The notes: a model not told the origin generated them from the letters alone. Counted from the stretch's first letter, positions 33,432 through 42,687 are shown. The stretch is 44,539 nucleotides of DNA from SIG653 sp964509125 (GCA_964509125.1 CAZDVZ010000014.1:1-44539), one strand, 5' to 3'. Made by a program: numbers and translations.

Positions 33432-34910
33432 ATGAAAAAAACGATTTCATTTTTACTTGCGTCCGTACTTTTATCAGGAACAGTTCTTCTGTCTTCTTGC
33501 GGCGGTGATGATTCTTCCGACGAAAGCGCAAAAGAGGCTGTAATGTCAGAATATGCTGCAACCGATTCTTCGAAAGAGAGCGATGACGTTTCTTCTGAGA
33601 ATTCGTCCGAAGATATTTCAGACGATGCCTCTGACGACACCTCTGAGGAAAGCTCCGAGGATGGCTCCGAGGATGACGATTCTTTTGATATCGGTCAATT
33701 TATTAAAGTTCCCGATGAATATAAAGAATATAACATAGGAAGATTCCTTTCCCAGTTTGAAAGCAAAAATAGCTTTGGCTTGAAATTTTCATTTTCTCAA
33801 CAGGAAGAAGATCTTGATTTTTTTGTGGAAGCGAGTTGCTATTTTAAAAACGGCGATTTACTATTAAACAATTCTTATAGTTTTGGTGATGGATTGTATT
33901 CAACTTCCTCCATGTATAAGGACGGCGTATTTTATTCCATTTATCATAGCGACAAAACTTTCAGAGTGGAGAACGATGCTAAGGATGCAGAACTTGATTT
34001 TTTCGATTGGAACGCCGCTATAATTTTTAAAGGAACAAGTGACGAAATAATTGGTGGCGTTACATATCTTGTTGAAACTTTTTCAAGTTCGTCAGAGTTT
34101 GAAGATTACGAATATATAGAAAAATATTATTTCCTTGACGGTGATTTAAAGTTCGTCAGCGCGGATGATGAAGTGATGGTTTCTGTTGAAGTGGTAGACG
34201 ATGTTTCCGACGATGTCTTCCAAATTCCCGATGATTATGAGGAAATAGTACCTTTGACCACAGAGGATATTTTAAAATTGCCCGAAGGGTGCGAGGATCT
34301 TGCCGTTGCAAAGGCACTGTCAAAATATACAGTGGAAAAGGGATATACAATATATATGTTGGTGAATTATTCTGCTGATGAATTTGGCGGCGACCCATAT
34401 TCTATTGCTGATACATATTATGTAAAGGGCGATAATATAAGAATAGATTTTGAGCAAAAGGAATTTGATGAAAACGGAAATCCCTTTTCGGTTTTCAGAA
34501 ATATTTATATGTTGAGAGACGGCGTATCTTACGATGTTTACCCGGATGACAAAACATACTACATTGTTGAGGAAAATGCCGAGTTTGAAGACATTTCATG
34601 GTTCACTTTCTTTGGCGATCTATCTTATAAAGAAACCACTACAGAAGAAATTGATGGAGTTTTATATACTGTCGATATTTTCGTATTTGATTATGATTAC
34701 GATTACGATGACTTTTTCGTTCCCGAAGAAGACTCGTCTTTGGAGTATTATGATCAGGTGAAGTTTTACACTTTGGACGACGAGCTTGTTTACATGGATC
34801 AATACGGTGATTTTTATACCGTTAGAATAACATCTGACGATGACATAATAAAATCCGCCTTTGAAATCATTGACCGTTACACACTTGTAGAATATACGTT
34901 TGATATTTAA
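33432..34910 (+). CDS. Lipoprotein with duplicated beta-rich domain
   Basis: 492 residues. Lipobox LLSSC gives lipidated Cys23. A Ser/Asp/Glu-rich linker runs about residues 27-82 (for example DDASDDTSEESSEDGSEDDD). The rest is a clear tandem duplication: the first copy begins IKVPDEYKEYNIGRFLS and holds YKDGVFYSIYHSDKTFRV; the second begins LPEGCEDLAVAKALS and holds LRDGVSYDVYPDDKTYYIV. Each copy ends with an IDG/IGGVxYxV strand and a solvent-exposed acidic segment (DYDYDYDD in the second). I do not recognise a named family; the pattern resembles outer-surface proteins of the DUF4412/LolA-like type. GGAG precedes the ATG and it has its own promoter at 33370. Function unknown. Confidence 0.78.
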   Translation: MKKTISFLLASVLLSGTVLLSSCGGDDSSDESAKEAVMSEYAATDSSKESDDVSSENSSEDISDDASDDTSEESSEDGSEDDDSFDIGQFIKVPDEYKEYNIGRFLSQFESKNSFGLKFSFSQQEEDLDFFVEASCYFKNGDLLLNNSYSFGDGLYSTSSMYKDGVFYSIYHSDKTFRVENDAKDAELDFFDWNAAIIFKGTSDEIIGGVTYLVETFSSSSEFEDYEYIEKYYFLDGDLKFVSADDEVMVSVEVVDDVSDDVFQIPDDYEEIVPLTTEDILKLPEGCEDLAVAKALSKYTVEKGYTIYMLVNYSADEFGGDPYSIADTYYVKGDNIRIDFEQKEFDENGNPFSVFRNIYMLRDGVSYDVYPDDKTYYIVEENAEFEDISWFTFFGDLSYKETTTEEIDGVLYTVDIFVFDYDYDYDDFFVPEEDSSLEYYDQVKFYTLDDELVYMDQYGDFYTVRITSDDDIIKSAFEIIDRYTLVEYTFDI

Positions 34911-34955
34911 TATTTGTTGTTTTTTGTAATTTGACAATAATTTTGTAAAAAGCGA

Positions 34956-34995
34956 GAGCACGGCACTCGGAACAACCGAGATGCCGTGCTCGTTT
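34956..34995. terminator. Bidirectional terminator between convergent genes
   Basis: GAGCACGGCA (34956-34965) pairs with TGCCGTGCTC (34982-34991), with an inner CGG/CCG pairing and T tail. Minus-strand gene ends at 35007 on the other side. Confidence 0.85.
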
Positions 34996-35006
34996 TGCGT
35001 TTTGTT

Positions 35007-35972
35007 TTAGTTTATTTGGAAGGACAAATTATAACTAACACCGTCGTATTTCAAGTCGCAGTTTGCAGTTTTAAGCATTCCGTCTTCCACGGTAAAAGAT
35101 CCTTCTGCTCCGTATTTTTTGTTAATGTCGCTTTTGGAGTCTTTCAGATCTTGGTTTACTTTGTCGTAGTCCGCTGAATTTATAAATGCATTTTTAAATT
35201 GTTTCAAAAGCTCGTTTTGAAGATCGTAGGTGGATATGTTGAAAGAAAATTCACCGTTTTTAACATCTTCGGGAAAGCTGATATTTAAATAAGTTTCAAG
35301 GTTTGTGTCGTTTTCGAAAAACGAAACTGTTTTGGCTATTGCTCCCGTGAAATTATCTTCAATAAATTTTTCGTCAAATTCGGTGAATATCTGCTCTTTT
35401 ACAATGGGCAAAATGTTCCCTTTAATATCATCTGTTTTAAATTCAAAAGGACTTTTATCGGTGGACGTAAGAAGGAGATACGCTGTGTATAGCTTATAGC
35501 AATCCATGCTTTTGTCCGCCTTTGTTTCGTTGCCGTCTTTTGTAAGAATCATCCCTTCTTCTGAGAATATAACGCTGCTGTAATCACCGCCTGACAGCGT
35601 TACGGTAATCGTCTTTCCGCTTATCGTGCCCTCAAAAGAAATGTCGGTGCCCTTACCCTTTAGAGTTCCTGAAAATTTATTGCCGTCGCTAAAGGCAGAA
35701 GTGACAGCAGAATAAATTTCTTCGCCCTTTACGGTTTTTTCTGCCGAAAATACGGCAATAAAAATGCACACCAGCGCTGAAAGTATCAAAACGCCAATAA
35801 TGACAAACCACATTTTTTTGCGTTTAACTTTCTTTTTTTCGGTTTTTTCATCGTGAACATAATTGTTTTCTTTGGGAAGGCAGGCTTCTTTTTCTGAGAG
35901 TGTGGCATTGCAAAAATTACATTGTTTGGATGAATCTGCATTTTTTGTTCCGCAGTTTTGACATTGCTTCAT
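35007..35972 (-). CDS. Zinc-ribbon membrane protein of unknown function
   Basis: 321 residues. It begins with a zinc-ribbon (C4, C7, C18, C21 in MKQCQNCGTK and CNFCNATL), then a basic linker, then one transmembrane helix at about 54-77, and an extracellular domain of about 240 residues. The exterior part has TGxLKGKGTDISFEGTISGKT-type beta strands and a charged end; I do not recognise its family. Zinc-ribbon plus single helix plus unknown exterior domain is common in Clostridia. It is the last gene of a four-gene minus-strand operon, 23 nt after the ABC exporter, with the strong ribosome site AGGAGGTCAATT. It may sense or support the ABC exporter, but this is inference. Confidence 0.75.
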   Translation of the reverse strand: MKQCQNCGTKNADSSKQCNFCNATLSEKEACLPKENNYVHDEKTEKKKVKRKKMWFVIIGVLILSALVCIFIAVFSAEKTVKGEEIYSAVTSAFSDGNKFSGTLKGKGTDISFEGTISGKTITVTLSGGDYSSVIFSEEGMILTKDGNETKADKSMDCYKLYTAYLLLTSTDKSPFEFKTDDIKGNILPIVKEQIFTEFDEKFIEDNFTGAIAKTVSFFENDTNLETYLNISFPEDVKNGEFSFNISTYDLQNELLKQFKNAFINSADYDKVNQDLKDSKSDINKKYGAEGSFTVEDGMLKTANCDLKYDGVSYNLSFQIN

Positions 35973-35995
35973 AATTGACCTCCTGTCTCGTATCT

Positions 35996-37696
35996 TTAAA
36001 GCTTACGCGCCATCATGGCGTACTCGCCGCCGTTTTTAACAAGGGATGCGTGTGTACCTCTTTCTGTTATTTTTCCTTCGTTTATTACAATTATTTCATC
36101 GGCTTCGGCAATGGTGGAAAGTCTGTGTGCGACTGTAATGGATGTTCTTCCTACGCAAAGTTCTTCCAAAGATTCTTGGATTAATTTTTCCGAAATGTTG
36201 TCAAGAGCGCTTGTGGCTTCGTCAAGAATTAGTATCTTGGGATCTTTCAAAAATGCTCTGGCAATACTTATTCTTTGCTTTTGACCGCCGGAAAGTCTAA
36301 CGCCGCGTTCTCCTACTTGGGTGTCAAAGCCGTTTTCAAGGGTTTCAACAAAGTCTAAAATATTAGCTTTTCTTGCGGCTTCTTTAATTTCTTCCATTGA
36401 TGCGCCGGGTTTTCCGTATTCGATGTTGTCTTTTACCGTGCCCGAAAACAAGAAAACATCTTGCTGAACAATTCCAATGTGTTCTCTCAGAGAACTGTTT
36501 TTTATTTTATCAATGGAAATCCCGTCAATTAGAATCTCTCCCTCAGAAATGGGATAAAACTTTGGAATGAGCTGACAAACAGTAGTTTTTCCACCGCCGC
36601 TTGCTCCGGCTAAAGCAACGCTTTTCCCCGATTCGACTTTAAAACTGACATTGTGTAACACATCGCCGTTTCCATAGTCAAAGCTGACGTTTCTAAATTC
36701 TATCTCGCCCTTTACGTCTTTAAGCTCAACGGCGTTTTCATCTTCTTTTTCGCACGCTGTTTCCATAATTTCAATAAAGCGTTTAAATCCTGTCATTCCG
36801 TTTTGATATTGCTCGGTGAAGTTTACAAGCGACCTTAACGGGGTGACAAAAATATTTACTAAAATGATAAATGACGCAAAATCAGCAGCGTTTATCATGC
36901 CTTTGCTTATGCATATTCCTCCCGAAACAAGTACGGCGACATTAAGCATACTGATAATAAATCCTGTTCCGCTGAAAAATATCGCCATGGCTTTGTATGC
37001 CTGCTTTCTTGCGCTGATGTATTCTTTGTTGCCTTGTTCAAATTTAGTTTTCTCTGTTTTTTCGTTGTTAAACGCGCGTGCGACGCGGATTCCCGAAATG
37101 CTGTTTTCCGCAACGGCGTTAATGACGCCTATCTTTTTTCTGCTTTCTAAAAATGCTTTGCTCATGTTTCGCCTCAACTTTATGGAAAAAAGAAGCAAGA
37201 CGGGAATAAAAGCAAAAATAACAAGGGTCATCTGTACGTTTATGGTGCAAAGATAAATGAACGAAGCTACAAGTGTTACAATAGAAATAAACAAATCTTC
37301 CGGGCCGTGGTGTGCAAGTTCGCAAACGTCCATAAGATCGTTCGTCAACCTTGATAAAAGCTCTCCTGTTTCGTGCTTGTCGAAATATGAAAAAGGAATC
37401 CTTTGAAAGTGTGAAAACAAGTCACGACGCATATCCGCTTGCATATACACACCTACTAAATGCCCATAATAGTTTATAAAATAATAAAACAAAAGTCGAA
37501 CAAGATACACCCCTATAAGTATTCCGCCGCAAATCAAGACGGCGTTTACATTTCCTTTGGGGATGTATTCGTTCATCATTTCACGGGTAATTATGGGATA
37601 TAAAAGATCGCAAAGTGCGACAAGGAATGCTGCGCCTAAATCGAGAGAAAACAAAAGCTTATACGGCTTGTAGTATTTAACAAATTTCCTCAGCAT
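35996..37696 (-). CDS. ABC exporter, fused membrane and ATPase domains
   Basis: 566 residues. Six transmembrane helices in the N-terminal 300 residues match the type IV (ABC_membrane) exporter fold. The ATPase domain has Walker A GASGGGKTT near residues 360-370, a Q-loop, LSGGQKQR, Walker B ILILDEATS and the H-loop AHRLST. All catalytic parts are intact, so it should be active as a homodimer (a single gene, no heterodimeric partner). Substrate could be a lipid, peptide or drug; sequence alone cannot say. It lies between UPF0210 and the zinc-ribbon protein in an operon. A lipid-linked or multidrug function (MsbA/LmrA-like) is the usual default. Confidence 0.9.
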   Translation of the reverse strand: MLRKFVKYYKPYKLLFSLDLGAAFLVALCDLLYPIITREMMNEYIPKGNVNAVLICGGILIGVYLVRLLFYYFINYYGHLVGVYMQADMRRDLFSHFQRIPFSYFDKHETGELLSRLTNDLMDVCELAHHGPEDLFISIVTLVASFIYLCTINVQMTLVIFAFIPVLLLFSIKLRRNMSKAFLESRKKIGVINAVAENSISGIRVARAFNNEKTEKTKFEQGNKEYISARKQAYKAMAIFFSGTGFIISMLNVAVLVSGGICISKGMINAADFASFIILVNIFVTPLRSLVNFTEQYQNGMTGFKRFIEIMETACEKEDENAVELKDVKGEIEFRNVSFDYGNGDVLHNVSFKVESGKSVALAGASGGGKTTVCQLIPKFYPISEGEILIDGISIDKIKNSSLREHIGIVQQDVFLFSGTVKDNIEYGKPGASMEEIKEAARKANILDFVETLENGFDTQVGERGVRLSGGQKQRISIARAFLKDPKILILDEATSALDNISEKLIQESLEELCVGRTSITVAHRLSTIAEADEIIVINEGKITERGTHASLVKNGGEYAMMARKL

Positions 37697-37707
37697 AACA
37701 AAGTTCC

Positions 37708-39066
37708 TTAGTTTTTCAGAGAGTGCATCGGGGCGGGTATTCTTCCACCTCTATGTATGAATTTTTCGGGTGATGCACAGTTTACGGGCATGATGGGTGC
37801 TTCTCCCAAAAGTCCGCCAAATACAACTTTTTCTCCTGATTTTTTACCGTATGCCGGAATAACTCTCACTGCTGTAGTTTTACAGTTTACAACGCCTATT
37901 GCCATTTCGTCTGCAATAATTCCGGAAACGGTTTCCGCGGAAACATCGCCGGGAATTGCAATCATATCAAGACCGACGGAGCATACCGCTGTCATCGCTT
38001 CTAACTTCTCAAGGGTAAGACATCCGCTTTCCGCGGCGGCAATCATTCCCTCGTCTTCAGAAACGGGGATAAATGCACCCGAAAGTCCCCCAACGGATGA
38101 CGATGCCATAACGCCGCCTTTTTTTACAGCGTCATTGAGCATGGCGAGTGCCGCTGTAGTTCCCGGACATCCACAGCAGTCAAGCCCCATTTCTTCCAAA
38201 ATCCTTGCAACGGAGTCGCCAACCGCAGGGGTGGGCGCAAGGGAAAGGTCAACTATCCCAAAAGGAACATTAAGCATCTTGCTTGCTTCGTTTGCCACAA
38301 GACACCCTACGCGAGTAATCTTGAACGCTGTGCGTTTTATTACCTCCGCTACTTCTGAAAGCGGCGCACCGGGAATGGTTTCCAAAGCGCTTTTTACAAC
38401 GCCCGGCCCGCTTACGCCTACGTTGATTACGTTTCCGCCTTCGCCCACACCGTGAAATGCGCCCGCCATGAACGGGTTGTCATCGGGAGCGTTTGCAAAA
38501 ACTACCAGCTTTGCACATCCAATGGAATCCTCATCCCTCGTTATATATGCAAGGTCTTTTATTGTTTTTCCCATCATGGATACGGCGTCCATGTTAATTC
38601 CCGCTTTTGTGGATGCTACGTTGACGGATGAGCATACTATGTTTGTTCTTGAAAGTGCTTCGGGAATGGAATTTATAAGCGCAACATCGGATGGGGTCAT
38701 CCCTTTTTGTACCAATGCAGAAAAACCGCCAATAAAGTTAATTCCAACGGTTTTTGCAGCACGCTCCAGTGCCTCTGCCGCCATAACAAACCCGTCTTCC
38801 TTAAGTCCGCCGCCCGCTATGGCAATGGGGGTTACGGAAACCCTTTTGTTTATAATGGGGATGCCGTATTTCTTTTCAATAATGTCGCAAGTAGATACAA
38901 GGTCTTTTGCGTTTTGCGTTATTTTATCGTAGATCCTGTCGGCAAAAACCTTTTTGTCATTTGAAGCGCAATCGAGCAATGATATACCCATGGTTACTGT
39001 TCGTATATCCAAGTGTTGCGTTTCTATCATGCGTATGGTTTCGAGAATATCTTTTGTGTCAAACAT
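37708..39066 (-). CDS. UPF0210 (PFL) family protein
   Basis: 452 residues. This conserved bacterial family (DUF711) has unknown activity and is related in fold to glycyl-radical enzymes such as pyruvate formate-lyase, although the glycyl-radical and tandem-cysteine motifs are absent. Visible signatures: VSVTPIAIAGGG, a glycine-rich segment with GGFSALVQKGM, and AGAFHGVGEGGNVINVGVSGPGVV. GGAAGG precedes the ATG. It sits 20 nt after the UPF0237 ACT protein, a pairing conserved across many Firmicutes, so the two probably act together, the ACT partner sensing a small ligand. Confidence 0.92.
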   Translation of the reverse strand: MFDTKDILETIRMIETQHLDIRTVTMGISLLDCASNDKKVFADRIYDKITQNAKDLVSTCDIIEKKYGIPIINKRVSVTPIAIAGGGLKEDGFVMAAEALERAAKTVGINFIGGFSALVQKGMTPSDVALINSIPEALSRTNIVCSSVNVASTKAGINMDAVSMMGKTIKDLAYITRDEDSIGCAKLVVFANAPDDNPFMAGAFHGVGEGGNVINVGVSGPGVVKSALETIPGAPLSEVAEVIKRTAFKITRVGCLVANEASKMLNVPFGIVDLSLAPTPAVGDSVARILEEMGLDCCGCPGTTAALAMLNDAVKKGGVMASSSVGGLSGAFIPVSEDEGMIAAAESGCLTLEKLEAMTAVCSVGLDMIAIPGDVSAETVSGIIADEMAIGVVNCKTTAVRVIPAYGKKSGEKVVFGGLLGEAPIMPVNCASPEKFIHRGGRIPAPMHSLKN

Positions 39067-39086
39067 TTAACAGCCCTTCCTTTAAA

Positions 39087-39356
39087 CTAAATTTTGTGCA
39101 TAGAGTTGAAAATATCTTCGTGCATGGTGTGTATAGATAAAGAATTTTCTGCACCTAAATTATTTAAAGCGTCGGAAAATGTTCCAAATTCTACCGTAAG
39201 TGCTTTGATGTCCACAAGCATGATCATTGCAAAATAGTCGGAAAGTACAGTTTGAGATATATCGGAAATATTCGCTCCGTATTCAGAACAAAGCGCCGAT
39301 ACTTTGGCTATGATTCCCATGTTGTCTTTTCCTGTAACTGAAATTACCGCTTTCAT
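39087..39356 (-). CDS. UPF0237 ACT-domain protein
   Basis: 89 residues, one ACT domain: MKAVISVTGKDNMGIIAKVSA, then ANISDISQTV and FAMIMLVDI, forming the beta-alpha-beta-beta-alpha-beta ligand-binding fold. The 18-residue extension to 39410 lacks a ribosome site, while AAAGGATGG fits the ATG at 39356. ACT domains bind amino acids or other small molecules. It is the first gene in the operon with UPF0210, where it likely regulates the partner. No promoter of good quality is seen. Confidence 0.9.
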   Translation of the reverse strand: MKAVISVTGKDNMGIIAKVSALCSEYGANISDISQTVLSDYFAMIMLVDIKALTVEFGTFSDALNNLGAENSLSIHTMHEDIFNSMHKI

Positions 39357-39414
39357 TTTTTTGTCCCATCCTTTATGTATCATATTTTGTTTAAAATAAG
39401 CTTTAATCATTATA

Positions 39415-39445
39415 ATAGAAAAGGACGGATGTCACCATCCGTCCT
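39415..39445 (-). terminator. Terminator of the discoidin-like protein gene
   Basis: AGGACGGATG (39422-39431) and CATCCGTCCT (39436-39445) with a TCAC loop and a minus-strand TTTTCTA tail. It lies between the discoidin-like gene and the ACT gene and isolates the two. Confidence 0.8.
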
Positions 39446-39482
39446 CCATTGAATAATCTAAAAAGATTTTATTTTCGTTTGG

Positions 39483-40439
39483 TTATGCTGCTGTGTTGTT
39501 CTTTTTCTTTGAAAGAAGAACTACAACAACGATAGCTACTACAACTATCACTGCAGCTGAGATACCAACAATGGCACCTATACCGAGAGAGCCTTCATCG
39601 TCGGATGATGTAGCAGAAGTATCATCTTTGGAATCATCTGCTTTGGATTCATCCGCTTTAGAAGATGTTGTGCCGGTAGTTTTATCCTCAGATGTTTCAT
39701 CATTGGATGTTGCGTCATTGGATGTTGCGTCATCGGATGTTGCGTCATCGGATGTTGCGTCATCGGAGGGTTCTTCTTCGGATGTTGTGTCATCAACAGG
39801 ATCTTCTTCGGAAGATTCTTCTTCAGAGGAAGGTTCTTCAGGCTCTTGACCAACGCCGCTTGCGCTCATAACTTGAATTTCGCCGAGAGTAAGAATGTAA
39901 GACTGGCTCACCATTGTGATTCTAACTGATTTAGCTGTTTGTTCATCATCAAAGTTAAAGTTGAAGTTATAGTGGCTGTCATTTGCGTTGTCAGGATTTA
40001 TCTTAACTCTGTCAAAATCATAATCTTTGTATCTTGTGTAGGTAACGCCGTCCGCAGAAAGCTCTATCATAAGAACATCTGTGTTAAAGCCTCTGTTGGC
40101 ACCAGCTGTACCGTCTGTTAGAGAGTCGCCTACGCAGCAGAAGTTGATTGCGTTAATATCGGAATAAACCGCTCCGAGGTCAATAACAAGGGATACAGCA
40201 TTGCCGCTTCCGCTAAAGGAAACGCTTTGAATGCTGTTTTCAAAAGTGGGGATGTCACCGTCTGTAAGGAGAGTGCAGGCAGAATCGTTGGCACCGGACG
40301 AATAAAAACGTGTGCTGACATCTGTAAGATATGCGTAAACTTTGCCTTCTGCTACGTTTACACTTTCTGCGGATGCGGAAACTGCAAAGCAGGAGATAAG
40401 CAAAACGAGAGAAAACGCGATCGATAATAATTTTTTCAT
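39483..40439 (-). CDS. Discoidin-like surface protein with repeat linker and C-terminal anchor
   Basis: 318 residues from ATG 40439; an in-frame longer start at 40475 has no ribosome site. A signal peptide ends ASA-ES near residue 24. An F5/8 type C (discoidin)-like domain follows to about 190: NVAEGKVYAY, LLTDGD, LVIDLG, MIELSADGVTYTRY and SVRITM...TLGEIQVM. A Ser/Asp/Glu-rich linker (about 195-285) has DDATS-type repeats, then a transmembrane helix and a KKK tail, so it is anchored at the cell surface. Such domains bind carbohydrate or lipid headgroups. A strong promoter at 40475 controls it as a single gene. Confidence 0.83.
   Translation of the reverse strand: MKKLLSIAFSLVLLISCFAVSASAESVNVAEGKVYAYLTDVSTRFYSSGANDSACTLLTDGDIPTFENSIQSVSFSGSGNAVSLVIDLGAVYSDINAINFCCVGDSLTDGTAGANRGFNTDVLMIELSADGVTYTRYKDYDFDRVKINPDNANDSHYNFNFNFDDEQTAKSVRITMVSQSYILTLGEIQVMSASGVGQEPEEPSSEEESSEEDPVDDTTSEEEPSDDATSDDATSDDATSNDATSNDETSEDKTTGTTSSKADESKADDSKDDTSATSSDDEGSLGIGAIVGISAAVIVVVAIVVVVLLSKKKNNTAA
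39691..39765. repeat. 15-bp tandem repeat (minisatellite) in the discoidin-like gene
   Basis: Five 15-bp units at 39691, 39706, 39721, 39736 and 39751, of the GATGTTGCGTCATTG type with few changes. On the minus strand each unit encodes five residues of the DDATS/NDATS linker, so gain or loss of units keeps frame. Confidence 0.92.
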
Positions 40440-40474
40440 AGCAATTTTTCCTTCCATATGTATTCGGTAAGTCA

Positions 40475-40503
40475 ATTATACAATATCTTTACAGTTTTGT
40501 CAA
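40475..40503 (-). promoter_or_regulatory. Consensus promoter of the discoidin-like protein gene
   Basis: Minus strand TTGACA (40498-40503), 17-nt spacer, TATAAT (40475-40480), about 36 nt before the start. Confidence 0.82.
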
Positions 40504-40633
40504 GGAGTATTTTGTGGAAAATGCCCTAATTGTGTGAAAAATCAATATTTCGCAAAATATGGGATCGGGCTACTTGCAGAGGTTTTACATTGCATTTGGT
40601 TGCCTGTCGCGTGTGTAAAAATGGCTTTTAGAC

Positions 40634-40662
40634 TTGACAAAATATGAGAGGAATGTTATAAT
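40634..40662 (+). promoter_or_regulatory. Consensus promoter of the LysRS operon
   Basis: TTGACA (40634-40639), 17-nt spacer, TATAAT (40657-40662), 48 nt before the ATG. The leader is too short for a T-box. The gap 40504-40633 shows nothing I can identify. Confidence 0.82.
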
Positions 40663-40710
40663 TGGCAGAAAGTGATAATTTATAATAAGTAAAAAAACGG
40701 AGGCACGATT

Positions 40711-42687
40711 ATGCATTGGTCAGAAGAGATTGCAAGAAAAATTATAGAGAGAAACCCCGAAAAGGAAGAATATGTTTGTGCGGCAGGCATCAGTCCCTCC
40801 GGCTCTATTCATATTGGAAATTTCAGAGATATTGCTACAAGCTGGTTTGTAGTAAAATCTCTTCGTCGTTTGGGCAAAAAAGCAAAGCTTCTTTTTTCTT
40901 GGGATGAATTTGACAGGTTTCGTAAAGTTCCCGTTAATGTTGCCGCAATTGACAGCGACATGGAAAAATATATCGGAATGCCATATGTGGATGTGAAAGA
41001 CCCTTTTGGATGCCACGAGAACTACGCTGTTCACTTCCAAAAGGAATTTGAGGAGTCAATTGCCAAATTTGGCATCGACATGGATTTTAGGTATCAGTCT
41101 AAGATGTACCGTTCGGGCAAATACGCTTCTCACGTTATCCACGCTATAAAGCACAGAAAAGAGATCTTCGATATTTTGGATTCTTTCCGCACGCAAGATG
41201 CGGCAGAGGGCGAGAGGGATGCATATTATCCTGTAAGTGTTTATTGTCCCGCTTGCGGAAAGGATAATGTTAAAATACTTTCTGTGAACGATGAATGTAC
41301 CGTTGCGGAAATAGAATGTACCTGCGGACATAAGGGGCAGTTCGATTTTACAACAAATTTCAATTGCAAACTTGCATGGAAAACCGATTGGCCTATGCGC
41401 TGGATGTATGAGCAGGTGGATTTTGAGCCGGGTGGAAAAGATCATGCAAGCCAAACCGGAAGCTATCAGACAAGTCGTATTATTTCCCAAAAGATATTTG
41501 GATACGAGCCGCCTCTTTTCCAGGGGTACGAATTTATCGGTATTAAAGGCTCTGTAGGAAAGATGAGCGGTTCGAGCGGACTTAACCTTACTCCCGCAAC
41601 GCTTCTTAAGCTTTATCAGCCTGAAATAATTCTTTGGCTTTACGCAAAAACAGATCCTATGAAGGCGTTTGACTTCTGCTTCGATGACGGCATTTTAAGG
41701 CAGTATTTTGAGTTTGACAAGCAGCTTAACGACATGAGAGAAGGAAAGGCCGACGAAAGAACAAAGGACATTATGTATTATTCTTTGCTTTCGGACAGAG
41801 AAATACAAACGGTTCCCGTTCAACTTATTGTGTCTCTCGGCTCTATTGTAAATTTCAATGTTCCCATGCTTGAAACGGTGTTTAAAAAAATAGGAACTCC
41901 TTATAAATTGGAAAACTTTAAGGAAAGACTTTCTCTTGCTAAATATTGGCTTGAGCAATGCTCGCCGGAAAACGTAAACAGACTTAGAAAGACAAGAAAT
42001 TTTGAAGTATACAATTCTCTTGATGAAAACGAAAAGAAGGAAATAACACTTCTTCACGATTATTTAAAACAGGGCGGATATACCCTTGAAGAGCTTAATA
42101 CAAAGCTTTACGCCATTCCTAAGGAAGTTTTCGGGGAAATGGATGACAAGGCTTGCAAGACGGTTCAGGGTGCGTTTTTCAAAAATGTATATAAGCTTCT
42201 TATAGACAAGGAAAAAGGACCCAGACTTTATTTGTTCCTCTTTGCTGTCGATCCCGAAGGATATTTGCCTCTCTTGGATTTCAGCACACCCATGACAGAA
42301 GAAGAAAAGGGCGTTTCCGCTCCTGCCCATGCGTCTGAGGAAAAAGAGGAGGATATGGCGAAACCTCAAATTTCAATAGATGATTTTGATAAGGTTGAGC
42401 TTACGGTATGCAAGGTAGAAAATTGTGAGGAGATCAAAAAATCCAGAAGCTGTTATAAACTGACTCTTAATGACGGCACGGGGGAGAGGGTCATTGTTTC
42501 GAGCATAAAAAATTATTACACCCCGGAACAGCTTGTCGGGAAAAATATTATAGTTATAACAAATCTTAAACCCGCCAAACTCATGGGAGTTCAAAGCAAC
42601 GGAATGCTTCTTGCCGCATCGTTTGGCGAGGATTGCAAAGTGGTCTTTGTGGACGATTCTGTTCCCGCGGGAACGAAGATACACTAA
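40711..42687 (+). CDS. lysS: Class I lysyl-tRNA synthetase fused to tRNA-binding OB domain
   Basis: 658 residues. Charges tRNA-Lys with lysine. The class I fold has HIGN at 34-37 and KMSGSSG at 284-290, with a zinc-type CPAC...CTCG insert in between. The core is about 545 residues, as in archaeal-type LysRS (LysK). Residues about 550-658 are a Trbp111/MetG C-terminal-like OB domain (ISIDDFDKVELTVCKVE, SNGMLLAAS), which normally helps bind tRNA. Most Firmicutes use class II LysS; class I is the archaeal and occasional bacterial type. It is the first gene in a three-gene operon. Whether it is the only LysRS of the genome cannot be told. Confidence 0.92.
   Translation: MHWSEEIARKIIERNPEKEEYVCAAGISPSGSIHIGNFRDIATSWFVVKSLRRLGKKAKLLFSWDEFDRFRKVPVNVAAIDSDMEKYIGMPYVDVKDPFGCHENYAVHFQKEFEESIAKFGIDMDFRYQSKMYRSGKYASHVIHAIKHRKEIFDILDSFRTQDAAEGERDAYYPVSVYCPACGKDNVKILSVNDECTVAEIECTCGHKGQFDFTTNFNCKLAWKTDWPMRWMYEQVDFEPGGKDHASQTGSYQTSRIISQKIFGYEPPLFQGYEFIGIKGSVGKMSGSSGLNLTPATLLKLYQPEIILWLYAKTDPMKAFDFCFDDGILRQYFEFDKQLNDMREGKADERTKDIMYYSLLSDREIQTVPVQLIVSLGSIVNFNVPMLETVFKKIGTPYKLENFKERLSLAKYWLEQCSPENVNRLRKTRNFEVYNSLDENEKKEITLLHDYLKQGGYTLEELNTKLYAIPKEVFGEMDDKACKTVQGAFFKNVYKLLIDKEKGPRLYLFLFAVDPEGYLPLLDFSTPMTEEEKGVSAPAHASEEKEEDMAKPQISIDDFDKVELTVCKVENCEEIKKSRSCYKLTLNDGTGERVIVSSIKNYYTPEQLVGKNIIVITNLKPAKLMGVQSNGMLLAASFGEDCKVVFVDDSVPAGTKIH

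Noticed and set aside
40504..40633. T-box or other tRNA-sensing leader in front of the LysRS gene.
   Set aside because: The promoter lies 48 nt before the start codon, leaving no room for a T-box. No AGGGUGGNACCGCG-like antiterminator is seen.
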